Below, in pieces: positions 51,391-59,723 of a stretch of 64,000 bases of DNA (position 1 is its first letter; each line of letters starts with the position of its first letter). The notes below the pieces were generated by a model that was not told the origin of the DNA, searched no databases, and saw only the letters and a list, made by a program, of their open reading frames with translations. The translations under genes were made by a program, and so were the position numbers. This stretch comes from Citrobacter europaeus (GTDB lineage Bacteria; Pseudomonadota; Gammaproteobacteria; Enterobacterales; Enterobacteriaceae), in NCBI GenBank assembly GCA_020099315.1, contig CP083650.1, positions 2,728,001 to 2,792,000 of the forward strand, written 5' to 3'.

Positions 51391-52560
51391 ATGCGTTACT
51401 GCTTATTGTGCCTGAGTTTGTTGCTCTGCCCGCTGGCGACGTTTGCCCAGGACGCCACCTGGCAGCAAATCAAAAAAGATGCCCGCGGTCAGACGGTGTG
51501 GTTCAACGCCTGGGGTGGCGACAATGCAGTTAATCAGTATCTCGACTGGGTTAGCGGTGAGATGAAAACGCACTACGCCATTAACCTAAAAATCGTGCGC
51601 CTGGCGGATGCTGCCGACGCCGTAAAACGCATTCAGACGGAAGCGACATCCGGGCGAAAAACCGGTGGCTCTGTCGATTTACTGTGGGTTAACGGCGAAA
51701 ACTTCCGTACGCTGAAAGAAGCCGGACTGCTGCAAACTCAGTGGGCGCAAACGCTGCCTAACTGGCGCTATGTTGATACCCAAAAACCGGTGACGGAAGA
51801 TTTCTCCGTTCCAACGGAGGGGGCTGAATCACCGTGGGGCGGCGCCCAGCTAACCTTTATTGCCAGGCGCGACCTCACCGCGCAGCCGCCGCAATCCCCG
51901 CAGGCGCTTCTGGAGTTCGCGCAGGCGCACCCCGGTACCGTGACCTATCCGCGCCCGCCAGATTTTACCGGAACAGCGTTTCTTGAGCAGTTGTTACTAT
52001 CGCTCACCACCAAACCGCAAGCGTTGAAAATCGCTCCCGATGCAACCACCTTCGCCGACGTTACTGCCCCGTTATGGCACTATCTTGATGCGTTGCACCC
52101 TGTACTCTGGCGCGAAGGCAAAGACTTTCCGCCCACGCCTGCGCGAATGGATGCGCTGCTTAATAGTGGCGTTCTGCGTTTCTCAATAACCTTTAACCCT
52201 GCCCACGCACAGCAAAAAGTGGCCAGCGGCGAATTGCCCAAAAGCAGCTATAGTTTTGGTTTCTCACAGGGCATGCTCGGCAACGTGCATTTTGTCACCA
52301 TTCCGGCGAATGCGCGCGCCAGCGCCGGAGCGAAAGTCGTGGCAAACTACCTGCTTTCGCCCGAAGCGCAACTGCGCAAAGCCGACCCGACTGTCTGGGG
52401 GGATCCTTCGGTGCTTGATCCACAAAAATTACCTGTCGAACAGCGTAATGCGCTGCTGGCACGGATCCCGCAAGGACTCCCTGCCGTACTGCCAGAACCG
52501 CATGCAGCCTGGGTAAACGCTCTGGAACAAGAATGGCTACGCCGCTACGGTACGCATTAA
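51391..52560 (+). CDS. ynjB: Putative ABC transporter substrate-binding protein YnjB
   Basis: A 389-residue periplasmic binding protein with signal peptide (MRYCLLCLSLLLCPLATFAQ) and an extracellular-solute-binding family 1 fold (TVWFNAWGGDNAVNQYLDWV; VDLLWVNGENFRTL). It is the presumed partner of YnjC and YnjD. The ligand is unknown; similarity to thiamine and iron transporters has been noted for the family. ATG 51391 follows TGGAGATATT. The last 28 bases overlap ynjC. Confidence 0.92.
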   Translation: MRYCLLCLSLLLCPLATFAQDATWQQIKKDARGQTVWFNAWGGDNAVNQYLDWVSGEMKTHYAINLKIVRLADAADAVKRIQTEATSGRKTGGSVDLLWVNGENFRTLKEAGLLQTQWAQTLPNWRYVDTQKPVTEDFSVPTEGAESPWGGAQLTFIARRDLTAQPPQSPQALLEFAQAHPGTVTYPRPPDFTGTAFLEQLLLSLTTKPQALKIAPDATTFADVTAPLWHYLDALHPVLWREGKDFPPTPARMDALLNSGVLRFSITFNPAHAQQKVASGELPKSSYSFGFSQGMLGNVHFVTIPANARASAGAKVVANYLLSPEAQLRKADPTVWGDPSVLDPQKLPVEQRNALLARIPQGLPAVLPEPHAAWVNALEQEWLRRYGTH

Positions 52561-54068
52561 TACTGCTACTCTGGGCCATTATGGCGGCAGTATATCTGCC
52601 GCTGGCGCCAGCGGCATTGTCGCTGATAGCACCGGCGCTTAACACCGCACACTGGCTGGCGTTAGTCACCGATCCTCAATTCCCGCAGGCGTTACTGGCA
52701 ACGCTGGTTTCCGTAATCCTCGCGGCTGGCGGCGCGCTGCTCATCGCTCTGCTGGCAATCCTCGCCCTGTGGCCCGGCGCTGGCTGGGTGCGTCTGTATA
52801 CGCGTCTTCCCTGGCTGCTGGCAATTCCGCACGTTGCCTTTGCCACCAGCGTGCTGTTAGTTTTTGCCGAAGGCGGCCTGCTCTGGCAATGGCTTGCGTT
52901 TTTCAGCCCCCAGCCGGATCGCTACGGCATTGGACTTGGCGTGACGCTGGCCGTGAAAGAGAGCGCCTTTTTGTTATGGATCCTCTCGGCCCTGCTAAGT
53001 GAAAAACAACTTTCGCAGCAGGTTATCGTGCTGGATTCGCTGGGTTACAGCCGACTGCAATGCCTGAAGTGGCTGGTTCTGCCCGCTATCGCCCCGGCGT
53101 TGGGCAAAGCTATGCTGGCGATTGTCGCCTGGTCACTCTCCGTTGTGGATGTGGCAATCGTTCTTGGCCCCGGCAATCCGCCAACGCTTGCCGTATTGAG
53201 CTGGCAATGGCTCAGTCAGGGCGATGTTGAACAGCAGGCTAAAGGTGCGCTCGCCAGCCTGCTGCTGGTGTTGTTACTTCTCATTATTGCGCTGGCGGGT
53301 TATTTGTTCTGGCGCATCTGGCGACGCACTATTCCGGCAGTCAACGGTGAACGCCTGCGTTTTTCATCCGCTACGGCCGCACGCCCGCTGGTACAGCTTT
53401 TACCCCTGAGCGGTGTGGTATGTGCGCTGGTGCTGGCGCTTCTCGCCAACTATTCCTCGCTAAACAGCGAGGCGCTCAGCAACAGCCTGCAACTGGGACT
53501 CCTTTCCAGCGTGCTGGCGCTGCTGATACTGTTTGCCTGGCTGGAATGGGGTCCACAAACCGGACACCGCTGGGTCTGGCTACCGCTCATTTTGCCTGCG
53601 CTGCCGCTGGTGACCGGACAGTACCTGTTGGCATTATATGGCGGACAGGATGGGCTGATGACGACCATTGTATGGAGCCACCTGCTGTGGGTGATGCCAT
53701 GGATGCTGTTTGTTCTCAAACCGGCGTGGCAACGCATTGATCCGCGATTGATTTTGATTGCACAAACGCTGGGCTGGACGCGGGGGCGGATATTCTGGCA
53801 GGTGAAATGCCCACTGCTAGTGCGCCCGGCGCTGATTGCCTTCGCGGTAGGATTCTCAGTCAGTATTGCCCAGTATATGCCGACGCTGTGGTTAGGTGCC
53901 GGACGCTATCCGACGCTGACCACCGAAGCGGTGGCATTAAGCAGCGGTGGTAGCACCGCGATTCTGGCGACCCAGGCATTATGGCAGCTTCTGTTACCAC
54001 TGTTAGTTTTCGCACTCACGGCGTTTCTCGCTGCGTGGATTGGCCGCTTTCGACAAGGACTCCGCTAA
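52533..54068 (+). CDS. ynjC: Putative ABC transporter permease YnjC
   Basis: A 511-residue fused permease with two BPD_transp_1 units of about six helices each. The EAA-like loops are seen at VLDSLGYSRLQCLKWLVLPAIAPALG and AQTLGWTRGRIFWQVKCPLLVRPAL. It equals E. coli YnjC in length. It overlaps ynjB by 28 bases and ynjD by one base (TAATG), so the importer is translated as a unit. Confidence 0.93.
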   Translation: MATPLRYALILLLWAIMAAVYLPLAPAALSLIAPALNTAHWLALVTDPQFPQALLATLVSVILAAGGALLIALLAILALWPGAGWVRLYTRLPWLLAIPHVAFATSVLLVFAEGGLLWQWLAFFSPQPDRYGIGLGVTLAVKESAFLLWILSALLSEKQLSQQVIVLDSLGYSRLQCLKWLVLPAIAPALGKAMLAIVAWSLSVVDVAIVLGPGNPPTLAVLSWQWLSQGDVEQQAKGALASLLLVLLLLIIALAGYLFWRIWRRTIPAVNGERLRFSSATAARPLVQLLPLSGVVCALVLALLANYSSLNSEALSNSLQLGLLSSVLALLILFAWLEWGPQTGHRWVWLPLILPALPLVTGQYLLALYGGQDGLMTTIVWSHLLWVMPWMLFVLKPAWQRIDPRLILIAQTLGWTRGRIFWQVKCPLLVRPALIAFAVGFSVSIAQYMPTLWLGAGRYPTLTTEAVALSSGGSTAILATQALWQLLLPLLVFALTAFLAAWIGRFRQGLR

Positions 54069-54700
54069 TGCTTACCGTACGAGACGTTTCGTTGTACCAG
54101 GGCGCGACAGCGCTGGTGAAGGACGTTAATTTTCAGGTAAATAAAAGTGACATTGTCACTATTATGGGGCCTTCCGGCAGCGGAAAGTCTTCGCTATTTT
54201 CGTGGATGATCGGAGCGCTGTCTCCTCAGTTTCAGGCGTCAGGCGAACTGTGGCTCAACGAACGACGCATTGACACCCTGCCTACCGCGCAGCGCCAGAT
54301 TGGCATCCTGTTCCAGGATGCGCTGCTGTTTGACCATTTCAGCGTTGGGCAGAATTTACTGCTGGCCTTACCCGCCAGCCTGCAAGGTCCCGCCAGGCGT
54401 CATGAGGTAGAAAGCGCCCTCGCTCGCGCGGACCTGTCAGGATTTTATTCACGCGATCCGGCTTCGCTCTCCGGTGGGCAGCGTTCGCGCGTCGCCCTGC
54501 TTCGCGCGCTGCTGGCGCAGCCTCAGGCGCTGTTACTCGATGAACCCTTTAGCAGGCTGGATGCGTCACTGCGCGATACCTTTCGCCAGTGGGTCTTCAC
54601 TGAAGTCCGTAAGCTGGGTATACCGGTGGTCCAGGTTACCCATGACGCGCAGGACGTTCCGCCCGCAGGCCGTGTATTACAGATGGAAAGCTGGGCGTGA
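54068..54700 (+). CDS. ynjD: Putative ABC transporter ATP-binding protein YnjD
   Basis: A 210-residue ATPase with Walker A GPSGSGKSS (from about residue 37), signature LSGGQRSRVALLRALL, Walker B ALLLDEPFSRLD and switch VTHDAQD. It is slightly shorter than E. coli YnjD (217), lacking the C-terminal tail. ATG 54068 is chosen because it follows the ynjC stop directly and gives MLTVRDVSLYQG; the frame is open from 53981. Confidence 0.92.
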   Translation: MLTVRDVSLYQGATALVKDVNFQVNKSDIVTIMGPSGSGKSSLFSWMIGALSPQFQASGELWLNERRIDTLPTAQRQIGILFQDALLFDHFSVGQNLLLALPASLQGPARRHEVESALARADLSGFYSRDPASLSGGQRSRVALLRALLAQPQALLLDEPFSRLDASLRDTFRQWVFTEVRKLGIPVVQVTHDAQDVPPAGRVLQMESWA

Positions 54701-54787
54701 ATGTAGCGATATGCTGCGTTAACGCAAGGTTTTTACTTCACTGGCGGCACAGAATGTCGTCCTCTTTTTTCAACGTCGGGCTATTCG

Positions 54788-56095
54788 ATGAAACGTGTTT
54801 CTCAAATGACCGCGCTGGCACTGGCTTTAGGGCTCGCTTGCGCTTCATCCTGGGCTGCTGAAACAGCACAAACGCTCACCCTCAACCAGTTACAGCAAAA
54901 GCAAGGCGCGGCGATCGATACCCGTCAGAGCGCTTTTTACAACGGCTGGCCGCAGTCGCTCAATGGTCCTTCAGGACACGAACCTTCCGCGCTGAACCTG
55001 TCTGCCGCCTGGCTCGACACGATGAATGATGCACAACTCAGCGCCTGGGTTAAGTCACATCAGCTGAAAACCGACGCGCCGGTGGCGCTGTATGGCAGCG
55101 ATAGCGACATGCAGGCCGTCAAATCCCGCCTGCAGAAAGTCGGCTTTAGCCATATCTCAACCCTCAGCGATGCGTTTACGGACCCTGCCCGTCTGCAACG
55201 TCTGCCGCACTTCGAACAACTGGTTTACCCGCAGTGGCTGCACGACCTGCAGCAGGGTAAAGACGTGACTGCCAAACCGACCGGTGACTGGAAAGTGATT
55301 GAAGCCGCCTGGGGCGCGCCGAAGTTGTATCTGCTGAGCCATATCCCCGGTGCGGGCTATATTGATACCAACGAAGTCGAAAGCGAACCACTGTGGAATA
55401 AAGTTTCCGACGAGCAGCTCAAAGCGATGCTGGCGAAACACGGTATCCGCCACGACACCACGGTGATTTTATATGGACGCGATGTTTATGCCGCCGCGCG
55501 CGTGGCGCAAATTATGCTGTACGCAGGCGTGAAAGATGTTCGTCTACTCGACGGCGGCTGGCAAACCTGGTCCGACTCAGGTTTACCGGTCGAACGTGGT
55601 ACTCCGCCGACGGTGAAGCCAGAACCTGATTTCGGCGTGAAAATTCCTGCCCAGCCGCAGTTGATGCTGGATATGGAACAGGCTCGCGGCCTGCTGCATC
55701 GACAGGATGCGTCGTTGGTGAGCATTCGTTCATGGCCGGAGTTTATCGGTACTACCAGCGGCTATAGCTACATCAAGCCAAAAGGTGAGATCGCAGGCGC
55801 ACGCTGGGGCCACGCAGGCAGCGATTCCACGCATATGGAAGATTTCCATAATCCGGATGGCACCATGCGCAGCGCGGATGACATCGCCGCCATGTGGAAA
55901 CAGTGGAATATCACGCCAGACCAGCAGGTTTCTTTCTACTGCGGCACCGGCTGGCGTGCTTCAGAAACGTTTATGTATGCCCGCGCGATGGGCTGGAAAA
56001 ACGTCTCTGTTTACGACGGCGGCTGGTATGAGTGGAGCAGTAATCCGAAAAACCCGGTCGCCCGCGGTGAACGGGGTCCGGACGCCAGCAAGTAA
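54788..56095 (+). CDS. ynjE: Three-domain thiosulfate sulfurtransferase YnjE
   Basis: Rhodanese with three rhodanese-like domains; in E. coli it stimulates sulfur transfer for molybdopterin synthesis. The 435-residue protein has an N-terminal signal-like segment (ALALALGLACASSWA) and the active-site loop FYCGTGWRASE with catalytic Cys385. The first two domains lack the loop Cys. It follows the ynjBCD transporter after 87 bases, which suggests but does not prove that the transporter moves a sulfur compound. Confidence 0.94.
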   Translation: MKRVSQMTALALALGLACASSWAAETAQTLTLNQLQQKQGAAIDTRQSAFYNGWPQSLNGPSGHEPSALNLSAAWLDTMNDAQLSAWVKSHQLKTDAPVALYGSDSDMQAVKSRLQKVGFSHISTLSDAFTDPARLQRLPHFEQLVYPQWLHDLQQGKDVTAKPTGDWKVIEAAWGAPKLYLLSHIPGAGYIDTNEVESEPLWNKVSDEQLKAMLAKHGIRHDTTVILYGRDVYAAARVAQIMLYAGVKDVRLLDGGWQTWSDSGLPVERGTPPTVKPEPDFGVKIPAQPQLMLDMEQARGLLHRQDASLVSIRSWPEFIGTTSGYSYIKPKGEIAGARWGHAGSDSTHMEDFHNPDGTMRSADDIAAMWKQWNITPDQQVSFYCGTGWRASETFMYARAMGWKNVSVYDGGWYEWSSNPKNPVARGERGPDASK

Positions 56096-56107
56096 AATGG
56101 TCACGAT

Positions 56108-56129
56108 TGCCGGATAAGCGCATCCGGCA
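56108..56129. repeat. REP-like hairpin between ynjE and ynjF
   Basis: TGCCGGAT-AAGCGC-ATCCGGCA is a perfect 8-bp REP-type stem between convergent genes and probably also their shared transcription end. Confidence 0.75.
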
Positions 56130-56139
56130 ACGCAATACA

Positions 56140-56763
56140 TTACGCCTGACGCTGAACCGCTTTCAGCGTCAGATACCCGCTCCAGATCCGGGTGAACGTC
56201 GTCATCCAGCACAGCGCGCCAAAGATCCACGCCAGCACGGCAAAATATTCCGGGAACAGACATCCCACCACAAACAGCAAAATCGTCTCGGTTCCTTCGG
56301 TCAGCCCACCCAGATAATAAAACGATTTATGCGCGTAGCCAGGGTTATCTATCTGATGCTTAGCCGCCAGCGCGGCGAAGGCGAGAAAGCTGCTGCCGGT
56401 GCCAATAAACGCGAACAGCAGCCAGCCGCCTGCCAGCGCATTTTGCGCCGGTGCGGCAAGAATAAAACCAAACGGCACTAAAGCGTAAAACAGAAAATCA
56501 AGCGAGATATCGAGAAATCCTCCCGCATCGGTAAGCCCTCTACGCCGAGCCAGCGCCCCATCCAGCCCATCAAACAGCCGATTGAGCACAATGGCCACCA
56601 GCGCCGCCAGATACCAGCCTAGCGCCAGAAATGGCAACGCCAGCACACCAATGGCAAAACCGACAAGCGTAAGTCCGTCCGGAGTAATCGCGGGTTTATC
56701 AATGACCCCCACGCAGCGATGCAAAAGCGGTTTTAATCGCGGGTGAAGATGACGGTCAAGCAT
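56140..56763 (-). CDS. ynjF: CDP-alcohol phosphatidyltransferase family protein YnjF
   Basis: A 207-residue membrane protein with the CDP-alcohol phosphatidyltransferase motif spread as DGLDGALARRRGLTDAGGFLD (residues about 63-83 hold the D-D-G-A-R-G-D pattern). Relatives make phospholipids; the substrate of YnjF is unknown. It aligns with E. coli YnjF (206 residues) from MLDRHLHPR. Its start lies eight bases inside the end of the ynjA gene, so the two are coupled. Confidence 0.9.
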   Translation of the reverse strand: MLDRHLHPRLKPLLHRCVGVIDKPAITPDGLTLVGFAIGVLALPFLALGWYLAALVAIVLNRLFDGLDGALARRRGLTDAGGFLDISLDFLFYALVPFGFILAAPAQNALAGGWLLFAFIGTGSSFLAFAALAAKHQIDNPGYAHKSFYYLGGLTEGTETILLFVVGCLFPEYFAVLAWIFGALCWMTTFTRIWSGYLTLKAVQRQA

Positions 56764-57325
56764 GCGGGCGTCCTTTATAACTGTCGCACAGTCCCTGGGA
56801 GGGGATATCGAGTGCGGCATTAAAACGCGCCGAGAGATTTTGAAACGCAATCAGCGCGGTCATTTCAGTGATGGCGGTATCGGTAAAATACTGCTTCATC
56901 TGCGCTTTCAGCGCATCGTCAACCTGTGGAGGCGTTGCGGTCACCGCATCCGCATAGGCCAGCGCTACGCGCTCTTCTGCACTGAACAGCGTCGATTCTT
57001 GCCAGTTGGCAACCTGCAAGACTTTATCCAGCGCGCCGCAGCGTTCAGCCAGCCGTAAACTGTTGGCATCAACGCAGAAAGCGCAGTGGCACACCTGAGA
57101 TACGCGGGTCATTAGCAATGCGCGCATCACCGGCGTTAAGCGCGCCTTTTTACGCTCCAGAAATCCAACAAACAGCGCTACCAGCCAGAACAGAAATGGC
57201 ATCCGCCCCCACCAGCGCGTGGGATGCAGCACATCGCCATAATGCTTTTTCTGCGTCGCAACGAGCGGTTTTAAACTGAAAGGGATACGCGTTAACGGTT
57301 TTACCCACGACTGAGGATCGTTCAA
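56756..57325 (-). CDS. ynjA: Carboxymuconolactone decarboxylase/AhpD-like protein YnjA
   Basis: A 189-residue protein of the AhpD/CMD fold, homologous to E. coli YnjA (182). It carries the cysteine motif CHCAFC (about residues 78-83), which in relatives is used for peroxide reduction, and ALIAFQNLSARFNAALDIPSQG near the end. In E. coli ynjA lies between ydjZ and ynjB; here it is on the opposite strand just upstream of ynjF, overlapping it by eight bases. Function not established. Confidence 0.85.
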   Translation of the reverse strand: MNDPQSWVKPLTRIPFSLKPLVATQKKHYGDVLHPTRWWGRMPFLFWLVALFVGFLERKKARLTPVMRALLMTRVSQVCHCAFCVDANSLRLAERCGALDKVLQVANWQESTLFSAEERVALAYADAVTATPPQVDDALKAQMKQYFTDTAITEMTALIAFQNLSARFNAALDIPSQGLCDSYKGRPHA

Positions 57326-57404
57326 CGGTTGCTCCTGAATACTTTAGATAAAACGAAGATAACGATAGTATGTCACTTTCTGCCGTTAGATCTTGATGAA
57401 TATA

Positions 57405-57818
57405 ATGAAAACCCTCGACGTGGTCGCCGCTATCATAGAACGTGATGGCAAAATTTTACTGGCTCAACGTCCGCAGCATGCGGATCAGTCAGGTATGTGG
57501 GAGTTTGCCGGCGGTAAGGTTGAGTCTGGCGAAAGTCAGCCCGAGGCGCTGGTCCGTGAACTGCGTGAAGAGTTGGGCATCGAGGCGGTCGTTGGGCACT
57601 ACATTGCCAGCCATCAACGCGAGGTTTCAGGCCGACTGATTCACTTACATGCCTGGCATGTGCCGTCATATCAGGGAGAACTGAAGGCGTATGAGCATCA
57701 GGATATCGTCTGGTGTTCACCCGAAGAGGCGCTGCGTTATCCGCTGGCGCCTGCCGATATCCCGTTGTTAGAAGCGTTTATCCTTTTACGCGCCGCCAGA
57801 CCAGCGGATTCGTGCTGA
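57405..57818 (+). CDS. nudG: Nudix hydrolase NudG (CTP/5-methyl-dCTP pyrophosphohydrolase)
   Basis: Hydrolyses oxidised and methylated pyrimidine and purine nucleotides, for example 5-hydroxy-CTP and 8-oxo-dGTP, to the monophosphate. The 137-residue protein has the Nudix box GKVESGESQPEALVRELREE...G (about residues 38-60). ATG 57405 (MKTLDVVAAIIERDG) fits E. coli; ATG 57396 would add three residues. The last 41 bases overlap the convergent gene ynjH. Confidence 0.92.
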   Translation: MKTLDVVAAIIERDGKILLAQRPQHADQSGMWEFAGGKVESGESQPEALVRELREELGIEAVVGHYIASHQREVSGRLIHLHAWHVPSYQGELKAYEHQDIVWCSPEEALRYPLAPADIPLLEAFILLRAARPADSC

Positions 57819-58053
57819 TCGTTTTATCATCACGCTGGCACTGCAACAGAACGCCATCCGCCTTAATCACCGCCCCTTCTGAGTAGTTTTGATCCTGATA
57901 AATACAGCACTGACTACAGGGTTGCGCCCGCTGACCGCTGGAACTGAACACTTCCGGCGGCACATTCACCTGCACGTCCGGGCGATAAAGCTGATTTGCC
58001 AGCGTCGCGCTGGACATTATTGCCAACGCTCCTGCCACGATTAAACGGCGCAT
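57778..58053 (-). CDS. ynjH: Periplasmic DUF1496 protein YnjH
   Basis: A 91-residue protein with a signal peptide (MRRLIVAGALAIMSSATLA) and four cysteines (CSQCC and a later Cys), so probably a small disulfide-bonded periplasmic protein. It matches E. coli YnjH (90 residues); function unknown. The 3' end overlaps nudG by 41 bases. Confidence 0.87.
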   Translation of the reverse strand: MRRLIVAGALAIMSSATLANQLYRPDVQVNVPPEVFSSSGQRAQPCSQCCIYQDQNYSEGAVIKADGVLLQCQRDDKTISTNPLVWRRVKG

Positions 58054-58290
58054 ATTCTTTCCTTTTTGACTGACAGTTATGCTCAGTATAACGGTATAAA
58101 TCGGCAGAAACTTTAGCCCCTTCCGTCATCGTTTTTGGTTATGACCCGCGGCGCAATATTAATTTACTTAGCGGGGTTAATTTTTTCTTGCGTCCCGTCA
58201 CACTGCTGATGTTATAGTCAAAAACTGCAAAACACTTAACACAAAAATCAAAAATATAACCATATCAATACATAAGAGGTTCTTATATCT

Positions 58291-59634
58291 ATGGATCAGA
58301 CATGTTCTCTGGAGTCATTCCTTAACCATGTGCAAAAGCGCGACCCGAATCAGACCGAGTTCGCGCAAGCCGTTCGTGAGGTAATGACGACACTGTGGCC
58401 CTTCCTCGAACAAAACCCACGTTATCGTCAGATGTCATTGCTGGAACGTCTGGTTGAACCGGAGCGCGTGATCCAGTTCCGCGTAGTCTGGCTGGACGAT
58501 CGCAATCAGGTACAGGTTAACCGCGCGTGGCGTGTGCAGTTCAGCTCCGCCATTGGCCCGTACAAAGGCGGTATGCGTTTTCACCCTTCCGTGAATCTGT
58601 CGATCCTGAAATTCCTTGGCTTCGAGCAGACGTTTAAGAACGCCCTCACCACGTTACCAATGGGCGGTGGTAAAGGCGGGAGCGATTTCGATCCGAAAGG
58701 AAAAAGCGAAGGCGAAATCATGCGCTTCTGCCAGGCGCTGATGACCGAACTGTTCCGCCATTTAGGCCCCGATACCGACGTTCCGGCGGGCGATATCGGG
58801 GTGGGCGGTCGTGAAGTCGGCTTTATGGCCGGGATGATGAAAAAACTGTCCAACAACAGCGCCTGCGTCTTTACCGGTAAAGGTCTCTCTTTTGGCGGCA
58901 GCCTGATTCGCCCGGAAGCCACCGGCTACGGCCTTGTGTACTTCACCGAAGCAATGCTGAAACGCCATGGTCTGGGCTTTGAAGGCATGCGCGTAGCGGT
59001 CTCTGGTTCCGGTAACGTGGCGCAATTCGCCATTGAAAAAGCTATGGAGTTTGGCGCCCGCGTCGTTACCGCTTCCGATTCCAGCGGTACCGTGGTTGAC
59101 GAAAGCGGCTTTACCAAAGAAAAACTGGCGCGTCTGTGCGCGATCAAAGACAGCCGTGACGGTCGCGTGGCGGATTACGCTCGTGAGTTTGGCCTGACCT
59201 ATCTGGAAGGCAAACAGCCGTGGTCGGTTCCGGTTGATATCGCCCTGCCGTGCGCCACTCAGAACGAACTGGATGTCGATGCGGCGCGCGTGCTGATCGC
59301 CAACGGTGTGAAAGCTGTCGCCGAAGGGGCCAACATGCCGACCACCATCGAAGCCACCGACCTGTTCCTCGAAGCGGGCATCCTGTTCGCACCGGGTAAA
59401 GCAGCCAACGCCGGTGGCGTAGCGACATCTGGTCTGGAAATGGCGCAAAACGCCGCTCGTCTGGGCTGGAAGGCGGAGAAAGTGGATGCGCGTCTGCATC
59501 ACATCATGCTGGATATTCACCATGCCTGCGTCGAGTATGGCGGCGAAAGCAAGCAAACCAACTACGTACGTGGCGCCAACATCGCAGGATTCGTGAAAGT
59601 TGCCGACGCGATGTTGGGCCAGGGTGTGATTTAA
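58291..59634 (+). CDS. gdhA: NADP-specific glutamate dehydrogenase
   Basis: Makes glutamate from 2-oxoglutarate, ammonia and NADPH when ammonia is plentiful. The 447-residue hexameric enzyme has the active-site Lys motif PMGGGKGGSDFDPKG (about residues 122-136), the Rossmann fold VAVSGSGNVAQF and NAGGVATSGLEMAQN. Length equals E. coli GdhA. A -10-like TATAGT lies at 58213-58218. BIME repeats separate it from convergent topB. Confidence 0.97.
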   Translation: MDQTCSLESFLNHVQKRDPNQTEFAQAVREVMTTLWPFLEQNPRYRQMSLLERLVEPERVIQFRVVWLDDRNQVQVNRAWRVQFSSAIGPYKGGMRFHPSVNLSILKFLGFEQTFKNALTTLPMGGGKGGSDFDPKGKSEGEIMRFCQALMTELFRHLGPDTDVPAGDIGVGGREVGFMAGMMKKLSNNSACVFTGKGLSFGGSLIRPEATGYGLVYFTEAMLKRHGLGFEGMRVAVSGSGNVAQFAIEKAMEFGARVVTASDSSGTVVDESGFTKEKLARLCAIKDSRDGRVADYAREFGLTYLEGKQPWSVPVDIALPCATQNELDVDAARVLIANGVKAVAEGANMPTTIEATDLFLEAGILFAPGKAANAGGVATSGLEMAQNAARLGWKAEKVDARLHHIMLDIHHACVEYGGESKQTNYVRGANIAGFVKVADAMLGQGVI

Positions 59635-59651
59635 TATTGTCTCTGTAGATC

Positions 59652-59720
59652 CGTAGGCCGGATAAGGCGCGAGTGCCGCATCCGGCAAAGCCTGATGGCG
59701 CTACGCTTATCAGGCCTACA
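59652..59720. repeat. BIME: two REP units between gdhA and topB
   Basis: GTAGGCCGGATAAGGCG... is followed by GCCGCATCCGGCAAAGCCTGATGGCGCTACGC (broken) and then CTTATCAGGCCTAC. It has the paired, opposite-facing REP palindromes of a bacterial interspersed mosaic element between convergent genes. Confidence 0.88.
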
Positions 59721-59723
59721 GAC

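Noticed and set aside
58762..59688. 308-codon open frame on the minus strand
   Set aside because: Antisense to gdhA, and it extends into the BIME repeat; composition rich in His, Arg and Gln as expected for a mirror frame.
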